A DNA stretch of 64,000 nucleotides from Pseudalkalibacillus berkeleyi (lineage in GTDB: Bacteria; Bacillota; Bacilli; Bacillales; Fictibacillaceae), in assembly GCF_021608225.1 (NCBI RefSeq), contig NZ_JAKIJS010000002.1:62001-126000 (forward strand), read 5' to 3'. Under the pieces are notes generated by a model that was not told where the DNA came from, did no database searches, and saw only the letters and a list, made by a program, of their open reading frames with translations. Below, piece after piece: positions 27,097 to 36,041 of the stretch. Numbering within the stretch: the first letter of the stretch is position 1; each line of letters begins with the position of its first letter. The translations under genes and the position numbers were made by a program.

Positions 27097-27348
27097 ATGG
27101 GCTTTTGGAATCGTAATGAGAGAGTTCGTGCTGTCATTGACCAGGCAGTAGAATCCGCGATGGAAAACATTAAAGAGGGTTCAGATGCATCAGCTGCGGT
27201 GGTGCAAGAAGATGATATTATTGCTGCGGTATCCGTTGCGATAGGGGATGACTTATCAGCATCAGCATCAGCTGCAGTAGCGGATGAAGACATTATTCCT
27301 GCTTATGCAATGAATGTTCGGACGATTACAGCACCTCCATCTTTATAA
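27097..27348 (+). CDS. Small Ala/Ser/Asp-rich protein, 83 aa
   Basis: AAAGGAGGCTTGAACGT precedes ATG 27097. The N-terminal third is an amphipathic helix with charge (NRNERVRAVIDQAVESAMEN). The rest is low in complexity: ASAAVVQEDDIIAAVSVAIG, then SASASAAVADEDII. No Cys, signal peptide or membrane segment. No family recognised. The gene sits just upstream of another Ala-rich microprotein with the same strong ribosome-site style, so the two may be functionally paired, for example as small structural or spore proteins. That is speculation. Confidence 0.7.
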   Translation: MGFWNRNERVRAVIDQAVESAMENIKEGSDASAAVVQEDDIIAAVSVAIGDDLSASASAAVADEDIIPAYAMNVRTITAPPSL

Positions 27349-27441
27349 ATCTATTATATAATCCATTTTTAATAGAAATGGACAAGCGCCGTTTCTATTA
27401 GATTGATGCGCAATATACTAATAGAGCAAGGAGGTGATTGT

Positions 27442-27699
27442 ATGGGACGAAATAACAACGATGTAGCTGGTGAAATGATGAATAATGGCCGCAGAAAAGG
27501 AGCGGCAGCAGCGGCGGCGGCAGCTTCAGGAAGAGGAGCAGCAGCGGCAGCAGCGGCAGCATCTGGTAGAGGTGCGAAAGCAACCGCAACAGCATCAGCA
27601 GGACGAAGAAGAATGATGGACGACGACGCTATGGAAGATATGCTAGATGAAGAAATGCTGAATGAAAATGACTTTGATTTTGCTGACGATATGGAATAG
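27442..27699 (+). CDS. Alanine-repeat microprotein with RG spacers and acidic tail, 85 aa
   Basis: AAGGAGGTGATTGT, a near-perfect ribosome site, precedes ATG 27442 and decides the start over an upstream ATG at 27403. Layout: basic N-terminus ending GRRKG, (A)8 SGRG, (A)8 SGRG, AKATATASAGRRR, then an acidic Met-rich tail (MMDDDAMEDMLDEEML ... DFADDME). The duplicated 12-residue block ASGRG-A8 is at DNA level a GCA/GCG microsatellite, so length may vary among strains. The basic-then-acidic pattern is unusual. No family recognised. A terminator follows. Confidence 0.75.
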   Translation: MGRNNNDVAGEMMNNGRRKGAAAAAAAASGRGAAAAAAAASGRGAKATATASAGRRRMMDDDAMEDMLDEEMLNENDFDFADDME

Positions 27700-27705
27700 T
27701 AATTG

Positions 27706-27733
27706 GACGGGACAGGCTCCTTTTGAGCCCGTC
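27706..27733 (+). terminator. Terminator of the Ala-repeat gene
   Basis: GACGGG (27706-27711) with CCCGTC (27728-27733), inner GGCTC/GAGCC possible, then TTTTTG. Confidence 0.8.
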
Positions 27734-27862
27734 TTTTTGTTTGGGAGCTTTGAATTATATGTGTAGAAGGCTTAAGGGAAATGAAGTACACATCTAATCA
27801 TTCTTTAGGCAAGCTTGAATGCATATTCTTTTACATAGTACTTTTTTTGAGGAGGTCAATTC

Positions 27863-28816
27863 GTGAGTAGCCTATCACTCAAGAAAACTCCTGTCGTGTT
27901 TGTTCCAGGATTGTTTGGGTCGATGAGCAATACCATTGTTCCTGGTACAGGTGATTGGAGTTTCGGTTTAGCTGGAATGGTTTATGAGCCGTTCATCTTA
28001 ACGCTCGAAACGATGGGGTATCGAAGGAATCACAATTTATTTATTTGCTTTTACGATTGGAGCCAACGAATTGAGCATTCTTCAAGCCATTATTTATTAA
28101 AAACGATTGCTCAAGCAAAGGAAAAAACAGGTTCAAATCAGGTGAATATCGTCTGTCACAGCATGGGTGGACTCGTTTCTCGTGCTTATGTTCAAAGCAC
28201 GACGTATAAGAATGATGTAGATAAGCTAGTTATACTTTGCACGCCGAACGCAGGATCACCACCAAATTATAGCTATTGGACGGGTGGGGAACTACCACTA
28301 AGCACGTCAGGTAAGTTTAATTTTGTCCATTTCTATATGAAGATGTATCTTACCTACTTAAGTAAACGCTACAAATCGAACAAGATCGAAGTCATTCACA
28401 CCCATTTTAAAGGTCTTCAAGATATTATGCCAAGCGTTGATTATGGTAACTATTTGATTATGAACAATAATGGGGATAGGACGTTTGTTGATTATTTCGG
28501 TATGAAATCACAAAACAAGTGGCTTGATCAACTAAATGCAAATCGAGACATCATCCAAAATAGGAATATTGATGTCACACTAATTGCAGGAACGGAAGAA
28601 GAGACGATCAAGTACTTAGAAGTTGTCTCGTCCCAGTCAATCATTCAATGGGCAGACGGAAAGGTGATTGGAGGAGCTTATACCAATATCGGTGATGGCG
28701 ATGCGGTTCTCGATAGTGTTTTTCTGTTAGACGGAGATCAATATACGGTTGAAGGAACGCATATTGAGACGCTATATAAGAGTGAGTCGATACTCCGCAG
28801 TAAACTTCGACAATAA
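27863..28816 (+). CDS. Lipase/esterase, alpha/beta hydrolase (PGAP1/LCAT-like)
   Basis: A 317-aa cytoplasmic-looking alpha/beta hydrolase. The oxyanion segment VVFVPGLFGS is at 11-20 and the nucleophile elbow VCHSMGGLVSRAY has Ser100. Candidates for the triad acid and base lie in the last third, with His in VEGTHIETL. The VNIVCHSMGG context and following LVILCTPNAGSP resemble bacterial lipases and PGAP1/lecithin-acyltransferase-like enzymes acting on ester bonds of lipids. No signal peptide is visible. GTG 27863 is the start: GAGGAGG lies about seven bases upstream. Substrate unknown. Confidence 0.85.
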   Translation: MSSLSLKKTPVVFVPGLFGSMSNTIVPGTGDWSFGLAGMVYEPFILTLETMGYRRNHNLFICFYDWSQRIEHSSSHYLLKTIAQAKEKTGSNQVNIVCHSMGGLVSRAYVQSTTYKNDVDKLVILCTPNAGSPPNYSYWTGGELPLSTSGKFNFVHFYMKMYLTYLSKRYKSNKIEVIHTHFKGLQDIMPSVDYGNYLIMNNNGDRTFVDYFGMKSQNKWLDQLNANRDIIQNRNIDVTLIAGTEEETIKYLEVVSSQSIIQWADGKVIGGAYTNIGDGDAVLDSVFLLDGDQYTVEGTHIETLYKSESILRSKLRQ

Positions 28817-28896
28817 ATACTACTATTACAAAAAGGAAAATCATGACATATGTCGTATTTTATCCATATGTATATAAAATGACTTTGGAGGTTCCC

Positions 28897-30168
28897 ATGC
28901 TTGCCGAAAAGCTTTTGCTGCATGTTTTGATTTTTCTTGCTCCTGTTTTAGTCTATGGTGTTTTATTTGAGAAAAGTAAGGACAAGCAATATCCCTATAT
29001 TTATGGCATCCTTCATGGTGCAGCTGCTTGTCTCTGCATGGTCTTTGCTTATTTTAGTTATGATTTGTTTTGGGACTTCCGTTATGTGCCGCTTGTGCTT
29101 GCAAGCCTGTATGGAGGACCGATTTCTGGTGCAATCGTTTTTGTCGTCATCATTATCACTCGAACAGTACTAGGAGGAGATGCGCTCCTATTCGGATACA
29201 TAAGTGCTACGATTGCAGCAATCGTTCCTTTTGTTTTCTCAAGGAAATTCATGAACGACCAGCCAAAGAAAAGGGTACGGATGGCGATTATCGTCGGTGC
29301 CTGGCCAGCAATAGTGATGCTCGGAATTTTAGTTTCGTATTTGTTGACTGCAGGATTTGAGACTAGTAATGAAATATGGGTGAACATCACACTTTTTGGG
29401 GCAATTCAGATCATCGGCATTGGTTTTGCTGCCATGTTGAATGAGATGGTTATTGAACGAAAGCTAATGAAGGCGGAAATTCAACGATCGGAGAAGCTGA
29501 ATACCCTAGGAGAATTAGCTGCGTCGATTGCCCATGAAGTTCGTAACCCACTCACTGTCGTGAAAGGATTTCTTCAACTGATGAAAAAGGAGAATAAAGA
29601 TGATCATACGCAATATATTCCACTTGTGTTAAGCGAGCTTGGCCGAGCGGAAGCTATTATTAATGATTATTTGAACTTTGCAAAGCCTGAATTCAAGAAA
29701 ATTGAGGAGTGCCAGTTATCTGACATCATTTATGAAGTGTTATTTCTGATGGAGCCGCTAGCTTTAAAGCAAGGGGTGCAACTAGATATCGATCTGGATA
29801 CAAGATGTACGATTAAAACCGACCGAAATCAACTGAAACAAGCCATCGTAAATTTCGTGAAAAATGCGATTGAAGCGACGGATGATGGTGGTATGGTTTC
29901 GATTAAGCTGACCAACCATCCCCAATATGCACGATTGTCTGTAAAGGACACTGGAAAAGGAATGACACCTGAACAGGTCAAGCGAATTGGTACGTTGTTT
30001 TACACGACGAAGGATAAAGGAACAGGCTTAGGAACGACGGTTTCATTAAGGATTATTGAGTCGATTGGTGGGCGAGTGAAGTATGAAAGTAAGCTTGAAG
30101 TCGGAACTGAAGTGACCGTATTTTTACCTATTATAGAGCCTACTGTCGAGCTAGTATCTGGAAATTAG
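28897..30168 (+). CDS. Membrane sensor histidine kinase, KinB-like
   Basis: A 423-aa kinase. The N-terminal ~180 residues hold about six membrane helices, with YVPLVLASLYGGPISGAIV resembling the 5TM LytS/KinB-type sensor. A HisKA domain follows (GELAASIAHEVRNPLTVVKG, phosphorylated H213), then an HATPase: NFVKNAIEATDDGG (N box), VKDTGKGM (G1) and TTKDKGTGLGTTVS (G2). In Bacillus, kinases of this type (KinB) feed the Spo0F phosphorelay; with no response regulator next to it, an orphan phosphorelay kinase is likely. ATG 28897 is chosen because GGAGG sits six bases upstream; an earlier in-frame ATG at 28843 has none. Confidence 0.9.
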   Translation: MLAEKLLLHVLIFLAPVLVYGVLFEKSKDKQYPYIYGILHGAAACLCMVFAYFSYDLFWDFRYVPLVLASLYGGPISGAIVFVVIIITRTVLGGDALLFGYISATIAAIVPFVFSRKFMNDQPKKRVRMAIIVGAWPAIVMLGILVSYLLTAGFETSNEIWVNITLFGAIQIIGIGFAAMLNEMVIERKLMKAEIQRSEKLNTLGELAASIAHEVRNPLTVVKGFLQLMKKENKDDHTQYIPLVLSELGRAEAIINDYLNFAKPEFKKIEECQLSDIIYEVLFLMEPLALKQGVQLDIDLDTRCTIKTDRNQLKQAIVNFVKNAIEATDDGGMVSIKLTNHPQYARLSVKDTGKGMTPEQVKRIGTLFYTTKDKGTGLGTTVSLRIIESIGGRVKYESKLEVGTEVTVFLPIIEPTVELVSGN

Positions 30169-30267
30169 GTTTGTAATTCGTATAGAGGGGTATTTATAGA
30201 GGTAACTTAAGTGAGTCGACCCATTACTTTTTACAAATGAGTACATAGCCTTTACACTATAGAAAGG

Positions 30268-30978
30268 ATGGAGGAAATGACGCTTCCGTCTCCAAATGAG
30301 TTAAAGACGAAACAATCGGATATCTCTAGTTATGTAGGTAAATTATTACGAGATCACTTTGGTAAAGGACCAGGTTCGGTTTATGTATCTATTTCCGATC
30401 CGTTTGTCACTATTTATGTGAAAGGTTTCTTATCAGCGACAGAACGTGTTCTTTATAGTGAAAATCACGAGAAAACGTTAAAGAAAACACGGGATTTCGT
30501 GATGGACAAGATTGGTGATGAAATTAGCGCCTATATTGAAGAGGTCACAGAGATAAGTATTGAAGAATTATATTATGATTGGTCATTAGAAAATCAATCT
30601 GGTATGTTCTTAGGTGTAGGATCACTTTCAGCTGAAGACTCTCAAGACACTTTTCCTGGAAAAGACACCGTCCATGATGAGGTCATCTTAATGAGTGAAC
30701 AAGTTGAGAAACGACCTGAACGAATAAGATCATGGAAAATCAACTCTCGGACGTTGATTGTTTTAAGGGAAGGCATCCTTGTAGAGATCGAAAAGCAGTT
30801 GATAAAAGATGGTCACCGAGAAATACTACGTAAATCAAAGGATAAGATTGAAAAACATATGCTGAATGTCAAAAATATCTCATCTCAGATTGAATCTGAG
30901 GTTGAAGATTACTTCATAGATTGGAACTTTAATAAAGATCAAAGCTATACTGTATTAATATTAAAGCCAAACGAATAG
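30268..30978 (+). CDS. Tandem DUF2294 protein
   Basis: A 236-aa protein made of two copies of a ~110-aa domain. Copy 1 (~8-118) contains LLRDHFGKGPGSVYVSISDP, FLSATERVLY and an ELYYDWSLENQSGMFLGV end. Copy 2 (~128-236) contains SRTLIVLREGILVEIEKQLI and YFIDWNFNKDQSYTVLIL. The first matches DUF2294, a small cytoplasmic domain of unknown role, often single in Bacillus. The second copy is more diverged and lacks the GKGP motif. ATG 30268 or 30277 could be the start; both share AGAAAGGATGGAGG. A terminator follows. Confidence 0.8.
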   Translation: MEEMTLPSPNELKTKQSDISSYVGKLLRDHFGKGPGSVYVSISDPFVTIYVKGFLSATERVLYSENHEKTLKKTRDFVMDKIGDEISAYIEEVTEISIEELYYDWSLENQSGMFLGVGSLSAEDSQDTFPGKDTVHDEVILMSEQVEKRPERIRSWKINSRTLIVLREGILVEIEKQLIKDGHREILRKSKDKIEKHMLNVKNISSQIESEVEDYFIDWNFNKDQSYTVLILKPNE

Positions 30979-31013
30979 ATGGTGGAAATGAGCCAGACAA
31001 TAGAGCTGGACAT

Positions 31014-31046
31014 AAGCCGTAGAGGAGTACAATTCCTTTGCGGCTT
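31014..31046 (+). terminator. Terminator of the DUF2294 gene
   Basis: AAGCCG (31014-31019) with CGGCTT (31041-31046), inner AGGA/TCCT, followed by a T run. Confidence 0.8.
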
Positions 31047-31170
31047 TTTTTGTTTTTTGAAAAAGTATGATGTTCACACCAATCCGTAGCAGTGTAACTA
31101 GGGACCGACCAGTAAAAGACATTGCTTTGTTTCGTCAAAACAGAATATACAATTGAAAAAGGGGGCTATT

Positions 31171-31380
31171 ATGGCGAAGTATTTAATCGACCATAAACAT
31201 AAAAGGATTCATCGAAGTGCGTTCGTAGGGGATAAATGCGACCTCCCGCAAATCCCATTAAACAAACGAACAGGTGAAGATTTTGAGGAAAAAATAAATA
31301 TATTAATGGTAAAAGGCTACGAATACTGTCAGTTCTGTTACGATGGACCACCATTATTAGTCAACGAAGTGCATGAATAG
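31171..31380 (+). CDS. Small hypothetical protein with CxxC, 69 aa
   Basis: AAAAAGGGGG at five bases supports ATG 31171 (MAKYLIDHKHKRIHRSAF). The protein is basic, with a first Cys in GDKCDLPQIP and a CxxC in YEYCQFCYDGPP, so metal binding is possible. Its layout (short, His-rich start, Cys near the end) is loosely like the 81-aa product at 60343, but I cannot show homology. No family recognised. A tandem repeat follows. Confidence 0.65.
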   Translation: MAKYLIDHKHKRIHRSAFVGDKCDLPQIPLNKRTGEDFEEKINILMVKGYEYCQFCYDGPPLLVNEVHE

Positions 31381-31420
31381 GGACATGCACTTATTTTTTT
31401 GTGAAAAATAGCCGCTCACT

Positions 31421-31503
31421 TGTGTAACTTTCATGTGTACTTGGGGAACTTTCTGGTCCATTTGTGTAACTTTAATGAGTACTTGGGGAACTTTCAGCAA
31501 CAC
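31421..31503. repeat. 42-bp tandem repeat, two copies
   Basis: TGTGTAACTTTCATGTGTAC and TGTGTAACTTTAATGAGTAC start 42 bases apart (31421 and 31463), each followed by TTGGGGAACTTTC. A diverged third start, CTCGTGGAATTCAG, follows. Located between two co-directional genes. Confidence 0.8.
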
Positions 31504-31608
31504 TCGTGGAATTCAGTACTTTTATACTACGCAAAAGCAACATTTGGTCGAACGTGTGTTTTCAGTTAAACTAAAGAGAGATGAAATTGTTCGGTGAGGG
31601 GTATTCGC

Positions 31609-33906
31609 ATGACTAGACAAATCCGCATGTCAGTACGGCCGTTGGTAGAGTATGTATACCGGAGTGGGAGCATCGATAATCGCTTTCGTTCTGCGAGCAC
31701 GATGACGGACGGAACGATTGCACATCAAAAAATTCAGAAGACCTATCAAGACACAGATGAGAAAGAGGTCATGCTAAAAACAGCCATTGAGTATGCTGGC
31801 CTCAATCTCCAAATAGAAGGTCGGTGCGATGGCCTATTAAGAACGGAAAATGGCACGATCACAATAGATGAAATCAAATCGACACGTGGCGAATTGTCCG
31901 TTATTGAAGCGGATTCCAATCCTGTCCACTGGGCACAGGCGAAATTTTACGCGTACATTTATGCACTTGATCATCAATTAGAATCAATAAACGTCCAGCT
32001 AACCTATGTCCATGTGGAGACGGAAGAGAAAAAGCAATTCGTGCAGCAATACTCTTTTCAAGCGTTAAAAGATTTTGTTATGGATGTCATTGGCAAGTTT
32101 GAACCTTATGCAACACTCCTATTAGATAAAAAAGAAAAACGGAATGAGAGCATCCAACAGCTAGACTTTCCTTTTGGTGCTTATCGCGCAGGACAGCGGA
32201 AGTTTGCGGGTACGGTTTACAAATCGATTGCTGATCAGCAGGACTTGTTTGCGAATGCACCGACTGGAACAGGTAAAACAATTTCGACGATTTTTCCAGC
32301 GGTTAAAGCGATGGGTGAAGGGCACCTTGAGCGTATGTTTTATTTAACAGCAAAAACGATTACACGAACAGCAGCAGAAGACACCTTAAGGCTCATGAAA
32401 GAAAAAGGACTTGAGCTAAGTTCTGTCACAATTACAGCCAAAGATAAAGTCTGTTTCAAGGAGAAGACGATCTGTCAGAAAGAGTATTGCGAGTACGCAG
32501 ATGGTTATTATGACCGGCTGAACGGTGGGATTCTCGATATCCTCGCCCACGAAACGTTGATGGACCGCCAGACAATTGAAGTATACGCTCATAAACATAA
32601 GTTGTGCCCCTTTGAATTTTCGCTTGATCTCGCGTACACTGCTGACGCAATGATTGGTGATTATAATTACATATTCGATCCGCGCATCTCTTTAAAGCGT
32701 TTGTTAGAGGAGCAGAAGAAGCAAACAGCCTTACTCGTAGATGAAGCCCACAACCTTGTTGACCGTGCTAGAAATATGTTTTCTGCAGAGCTGTTTAAGT
32801 CCGTCTTTCTACAGTTGAAGCGATCATTTAAAGAAGCGAATCCCGGAATCTACGAAACTGCCAAATCGATTAATGAAGAGCTACTTGCAATAAAAAAACG
32901 CTGTGGCGACAAGCGTTCCAGTGTGGCTGAGGAACTCCCAGAAGATTTTATCGTTCTCCTGGATACGTTTGTGTCAGAAGCGGAAAAAGAGCTTATCGAA
33001 CAAAAGACAGGTGAAGAGCAAGAAGAGCTGCTGGAAGCATATTTTTCTGCGAAAAATTTCGTCCGAATCGCGGAGCTTTACGATGAACGGTACGTGACTT
33101 TCGTTGAATATGAAAGAAGCGAAGTGAAGCTGAAGCTTTTTTGCATAGACCCCTCACATTTGCTACAGCAGTTCGGCAAAGGTTATCGTTCAAAGGTTTA
33201 TTTCTCAGCGACATTATCACCCATTTCTTATTTCAAAGATATGCTAGGGGCGAAAGAAGAGGACTATGTGGTTTCGATCCCTTCCCCATTCGCAAAAGAA
33301 AATGCAGACGTGTTCATCCAACCGCTGTCCACTAGGTATAGAGATCGAGACCGTTCCGTGCAACCCATTTTATCAATGTTGAAGAATTTAATTCAAACTC
33401 GGCCAGGGAATTACCTCACCTTTTTCCCGTCCTATGCGTATATGAATCTCGTTTTGGATGGACTTGAAGAAGAAGGGGACTTCGATTGTCGCTTGCTCAT
33501 TCAAAATAACAGCATGGACGAAGCGGAGAGGGAGGAATTTCTTGCTCAGTTTGAAGAGGGAAAAGATGAGTCTTTACTCGGTTTTGCCGTCATGGGCGGG
33601 ATATTTTCAGAAGGTATAGACCTGAAAGGTGACCGGCTGAATGGTGTGGTAGTAGTCGGTGTTGGTCTACCTCAGTTGAATGATGAGCGAAACATTATTA
33701 AGGACTATTTCACGAAAAATGAAAAGAACGGCTATGACTACGCATATGTGTATCCTGGAATGAACAAGGTTCTTCAGGCTGGTGGACGTCTAATCCGTAC
33801 AGAAGAGGATTACGGGACGATTGTGCTCGTGGATGATCGATTCCTCACACCGAAATACCAACAGCTCATTCCTCCAGAATGGATGGATTTTAAAGTGATT
33901 CGATAG
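31609..33906 (+). CDS. Rad3/XPD-like DNA helicase with N-terminal PD-(D/E)XK nuclease domain
   Basis: A 765-aa fusion. Residues ~1-170 look like a Cas4/RecB-type nuclease: IEGRCDGLL, TIDEIKST (the Asp...Glu-x-Lys core) and HWAQAKFYAYIYA. The helicase has Walker A NAPTGTGKT, an iron-sulfur cysteine set (VCFKEKTICQKEYC and later LCPFEF), the DEAH-type VDEAHNLVDRA, YFSATLSP, and the C-terminal GRLIRTEEDYG. This is the XPD/DinG class that unwinds DNA 5' to 3'. The combination suggests DNA repair or processing. ATG 31609 follows GTGAGGGG. Monocistronic or with the small gene at 33970. Confidence 0.9.
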   Translation: MTRQIRMSVRPLVEYVYRSGSIDNRFRSASTMTDGTIAHQKIQKTYQDTDEKEVMLKTAIEYAGLNLQIEGRCDGLLRTENGTITIDEIKSTRGELSVIEADSNPVHWAQAKFYAYIYALDHQLESINVQLTYVHVETEEKKQFVQQYSFQALKDFVMDVIGKFEPYATLLLDKKEKRNESIQQLDFPFGAYRAGQRKFAGTVYKSIADQQDLFANAPTGTGKTISTIFPAVKAMGEGHLERMFYLTAKTITRTAAEDTLRLMKEKGLELSSVTITAKDKVCFKEKTICQKEYCEYADGYYDRLNGGILDILAHETLMDRQTIEVYAHKHKLCPFEFSLDLAYTADAMIGDYNYIFDPRISLKRLLEEQKKQTALLVDEAHNLVDRARNMFSAELFKSVFLQLKRSFKEANPGIYETAKSINEELLAIKKRCGDKRSSVAEELPEDFIVLLDTFVSEAEKELIEQKTGEEQEELLEAYFSAKNFVRIAELYDERYVTFVEYERSEVKLKLFCIDPSHLLQQFGKGYRSKVYFSATLSPISYFKDMLGAKEEDYVVSIPSPFAKENADVFIQPLSTRYRDRDRSVQPILSMLKNLIQTRPGNYLTFFPSYAYMNLVLDGLEEEGDFDCRLLIQNNSMDEAEREEFLAQFEEGKDESLLGFAVMGGIFSEGIDLKGDRLNGVVVVGVGLPQLNDERNIIKDYFTKNEKNGYDYAYVYPGMNKVLQAGGRLIRTEEDYGTIVLVDDRFLTPKYQQLIPPEWMDFKVIR

Positions 33907-33969
33907 CAGGGTTTTCCATCTTTATGGACAATTATATAAGTAATAGCGTGCGATAAGGAGGCAAAGTAT

Positions 33970-34137
33970 GTGTTGAATATCGTTCAGATCTTGCTCGTTG
34001 CGGGTGGTGCATATGTAGCCTATACAGGGCTCAATTTACTTAAGGATATAAAAGAATTGCTCGAAGAACAGACCGAACAAAACGAACAAATCATCGAAAT
34101 GCTAGAGGAGCAGACTCCAAGTAAGGAGAAATGGTAG
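33970..34137 (+). CDS. Small membrane-anchored coiled-coil protein, 55 aa
   Basis: Perfect AAGGAGG (33955-33961) stands eight bases before GTG 33970. The product reads MLNIVQILLVAGGAYVAYTG (one membrane helix), then LNLLKDIKELLEEQTEQNEQ and IIEMLEEQTPSKEKW, a heptad-patterned acidic coiled coil. It ends at TAG 34135-34137, just before a terminator. It lies 63 bases after the Rad3-like gene in the same direction. Function unknown; membrane scaffold or small regulator would fit the layout. Confidence 0.75.
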   Translation: MLNIVQILLVAGGAYVAYTGLNLLKDIKELLEEQTEQNEQIIEMLEEQTPSKEKW

Positions 34138-34148
34138 AAACAAAAAAT

Positions 34149-34172
34149 AGAGCCTGCTTTCTAGCAGACTCT
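34149..34172. terminator. Bidirectional terminator
   Basis: AGAGCCTGCT (34149-34158) with AGCAGACTCT (34163-34172), nine of ten pairs, between the converging 55-codon gene and the symporter gene. Confidence 0.8.
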
Positions 34173-34178
34173 ATCATT

Positions 34179-35588
34179 TCAACCTACATCCTGATCGGAG
34201 AATAGTTCGATAGATGACTTTCCTTCTTTATTGCGATAGATTCGCTCAATGTAATCGTCGGTCATCGCCCGTATTTCTTTGTGTAAGAATAGTAGAGGGA
34301 TGACGTTGCAGACGAGTACAAATGCGAGTAACAGATCAAGGAACTGCCAGACGAACTGTAAGCCGCCTATTGCGCCGACATAGATTGCTCCAATATAGAT
34401 GAATCTCATCCATTTTGAAAATTTCAGCCCAAATAAATATTCAGCCTGTTTTTCACCAAAGAAGATCAGGACGCCTACTGTAGTAATGACGAAGAATAAT
34501 AGAAAGATTGCAATAAAGCTACCTCCTACAGAATCACCCATCACAGTTCCAAACGCAGTTCCGATCATATTTGAAGCATTGCTTGGTTCAACTTCAGTCC
34601 AAGTGCCCGTTACCAAGACGGCAAGACCCGACACAGTACAGATGACGATTGTATCAACGAATACGCTGAAGATACCCCATAGTCCTTGTCTTGCTGGATG
34701 ATCAGTCTGGGCAGCAGCATGTGTGATAGGTGCAGTTCCTAATCCAGCTTCGTTTGAGTAAAGGCCGCGTGCAATTCCCCATCGTAGAGCTTGTGCTAGG
34801 CCTGCACCGGCAAATCCCCCCGTTGCGGAAATAGGTGTAAATGCAGATGAAAAGATTAAGCCAAATACATTTGGAAGTGCATCAACATTTATAAAAATAA
34901 CAACTAAAGCACCAGTTAAGTATGTAAGTACCATGAATGGGACAAGCTTGTCTGTTACTTTTGCAATTCTTTTAATACCGCCAAAGACAACGAGAGCGAC
35001 GAGTACGCACATGATGATGCCCGTGATTTCAGTAGGCCAGCCAAAAGCGCCTTCGACTTGTGTTGTAATTGAGTTAGACTGAACCATTAAACTAGGGATG
35101 GCTTCAATCATTAGGAAGAACGCAAATGCTGCAGCTACCTTATCCCAACCAAGTGCTTTCTTGATATAATATTGTGGTCCTCCGACCCATGTCCCATTTT
35201 TACTTTTCTCCCTATACTTTACGCCAAGCATAATTTCAGAGTATTTGGTTGCCATTCCGATCAATGCAACAAGCCACATCCAAAATAAAGCACCCGGACC
35301 TCCTAAGGCTATAGCAACAGGAACACCTACGATGTTTGTTGCACCAGCTGTTGAAGCCAGAGCTGAGGTGAAGGCTTGGAATGGAGTAATTGTACCTTCG
35401 TGCTTTCTTTTCTTGAAAATCTGTCCGATTGTTTGATTCAAGACATGTCCGAAAAAGCGAAATTGAAAGAATCTAAGTCTGATTGTAAGGAATATGCCGG
35501 CTGAAATAAGTAACGCAGCCAAAATGTATGTCCATAAAAAATTTGAAATATGACCAACCCAAGTTTCTAACCATGTAAAAAGATCCAC
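34179..35588 (-). CDS. Sodium:alanine/glycine symporter (AGCS family)
   Basis: About 469 aa, 10-11 membrane helices. Family signatures: GTITPFQAFTSALASTAGAT then NIVGVPVAIALGGPGALFWMW near the N-terminal third, YYIKKALGW, and ARGLYSNEAGLGTAPITHAA in the middle, all characteristic of AGCS (AlsT-like) Na+-coupled amino-acid importers. I choose GTG 35588 (MDLFTWLETWVG): GGAAGGAG lies seven bases upstream. The frame extends to a TTG at 35615, but that places the ribosome site inside the gene. Confidence 0.93.
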   Translation of the reverse strand: MDLFTWLETWVGHISNFLWTYILAALLISAGIFLTIRLRFFQFRFFGHVLNQTIGQIFKKRKHEGTITPFQAFTSALASTAGATNIVGVPVAIALGGPGALFWMWLVALIGMATKYSEIMLGVKYREKSKNGTWVGGPQYYIKKALGWDKVAAAFAFFLMIEAIPSLMVQSNSITTQVEGAFGWPTEITGIIMCVLVALVVFGGIKRIAKVTDKLVPFMVLTYLTGALVVIFINVDALPNVFGLIFSSAFTPISATGGFAGAGLAQALRWGIARGLYSNEAGLGTAPITHAAAQTDHPARQGLWGIFSVFVDTIVICTVSGLAVLVTGTWTEVEPSNASNMIGTAFGTVMGDSVGGSFIAIFLLFFVITTVGVLIFFGEKQAEYLFGLKFSKWMRFIYIGAIYVGAIGGLQFVWQFLDLLLAFVLVCNVIPLLFLHKEIRAMTDDYIERIYRNKEGKSSIELFSDQDVG

Positions 35589-36041
35589 AAAATTACTCCT
35601 TCCATTATCGTTCAAAAATATTTTTCTATTTACATACCCGAAAATAAATTTATTAAATACATGAATGCCACAAAATAGTAAAATCGAACGAAATATATAA
35701 GAATAAAAATAGAATTGTACATAAAAAGTTCAAGCACAATGCCCTCATATTTGTGATAAAATTAAGATAAAGAAAACGTAGTAAAGTCGAGGCGTGCCGA
35801 AGACTGGACTTTAGTTGCTCTTGTGCTGAACCTATAAACTTCTTCTTCAACGCCCATTAACTACTGAAAAAAACTTATAGAAAAGCATGCAACTTTTTCA
35901 ACGTTTCATACGTATGCAGTAAAAGAGTTTCAAGAATCTTAGAATTACAGGGTTAACCGTTTGCTTTTGGGGTATACAAACATTAGAGATACAAACTGGA
36001 CGGCTAAAAATCTTCTAAAATGATTGGAGTGTTTGAGAGGC
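35589..36041. other. Intergenic gap upstream of the symporter and the 44-codon gene
   Basis: About 450 bases, AT-rich. Contains the sigma-B-like promoter at 35951-35975. A minus-strand open frame at 35653-35850 has no ribosome site and atypical composition; I do not call it. Nothing else recognised. Confidence 0.5.
35951..35975 (+). promoter_or_regulatory. Sigma-B-like promoter
   Basis: GGTTAA (35951-35956), 13-base spacer, GGGTAT (35970-35975), close to the sigma-B consensus GTTTAA-N12-15-GGGTAT. It points at the small gene 36042, 67 bases downstream. Confidence 0.6.

Noticed and set aside
27369-27791. Minus-strand 140-aa ORF opposite the Ala-repeat gene
   Set aside because: A shadow of the GCA/GCG repeat; the plus-strand gene has the ribosome site and terminator.
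35653-35850. 65-aa minus-strand ORF upstream of the symporter
   Set aside because: No ribosome site and a composition of AT-rich non-coding DNA.
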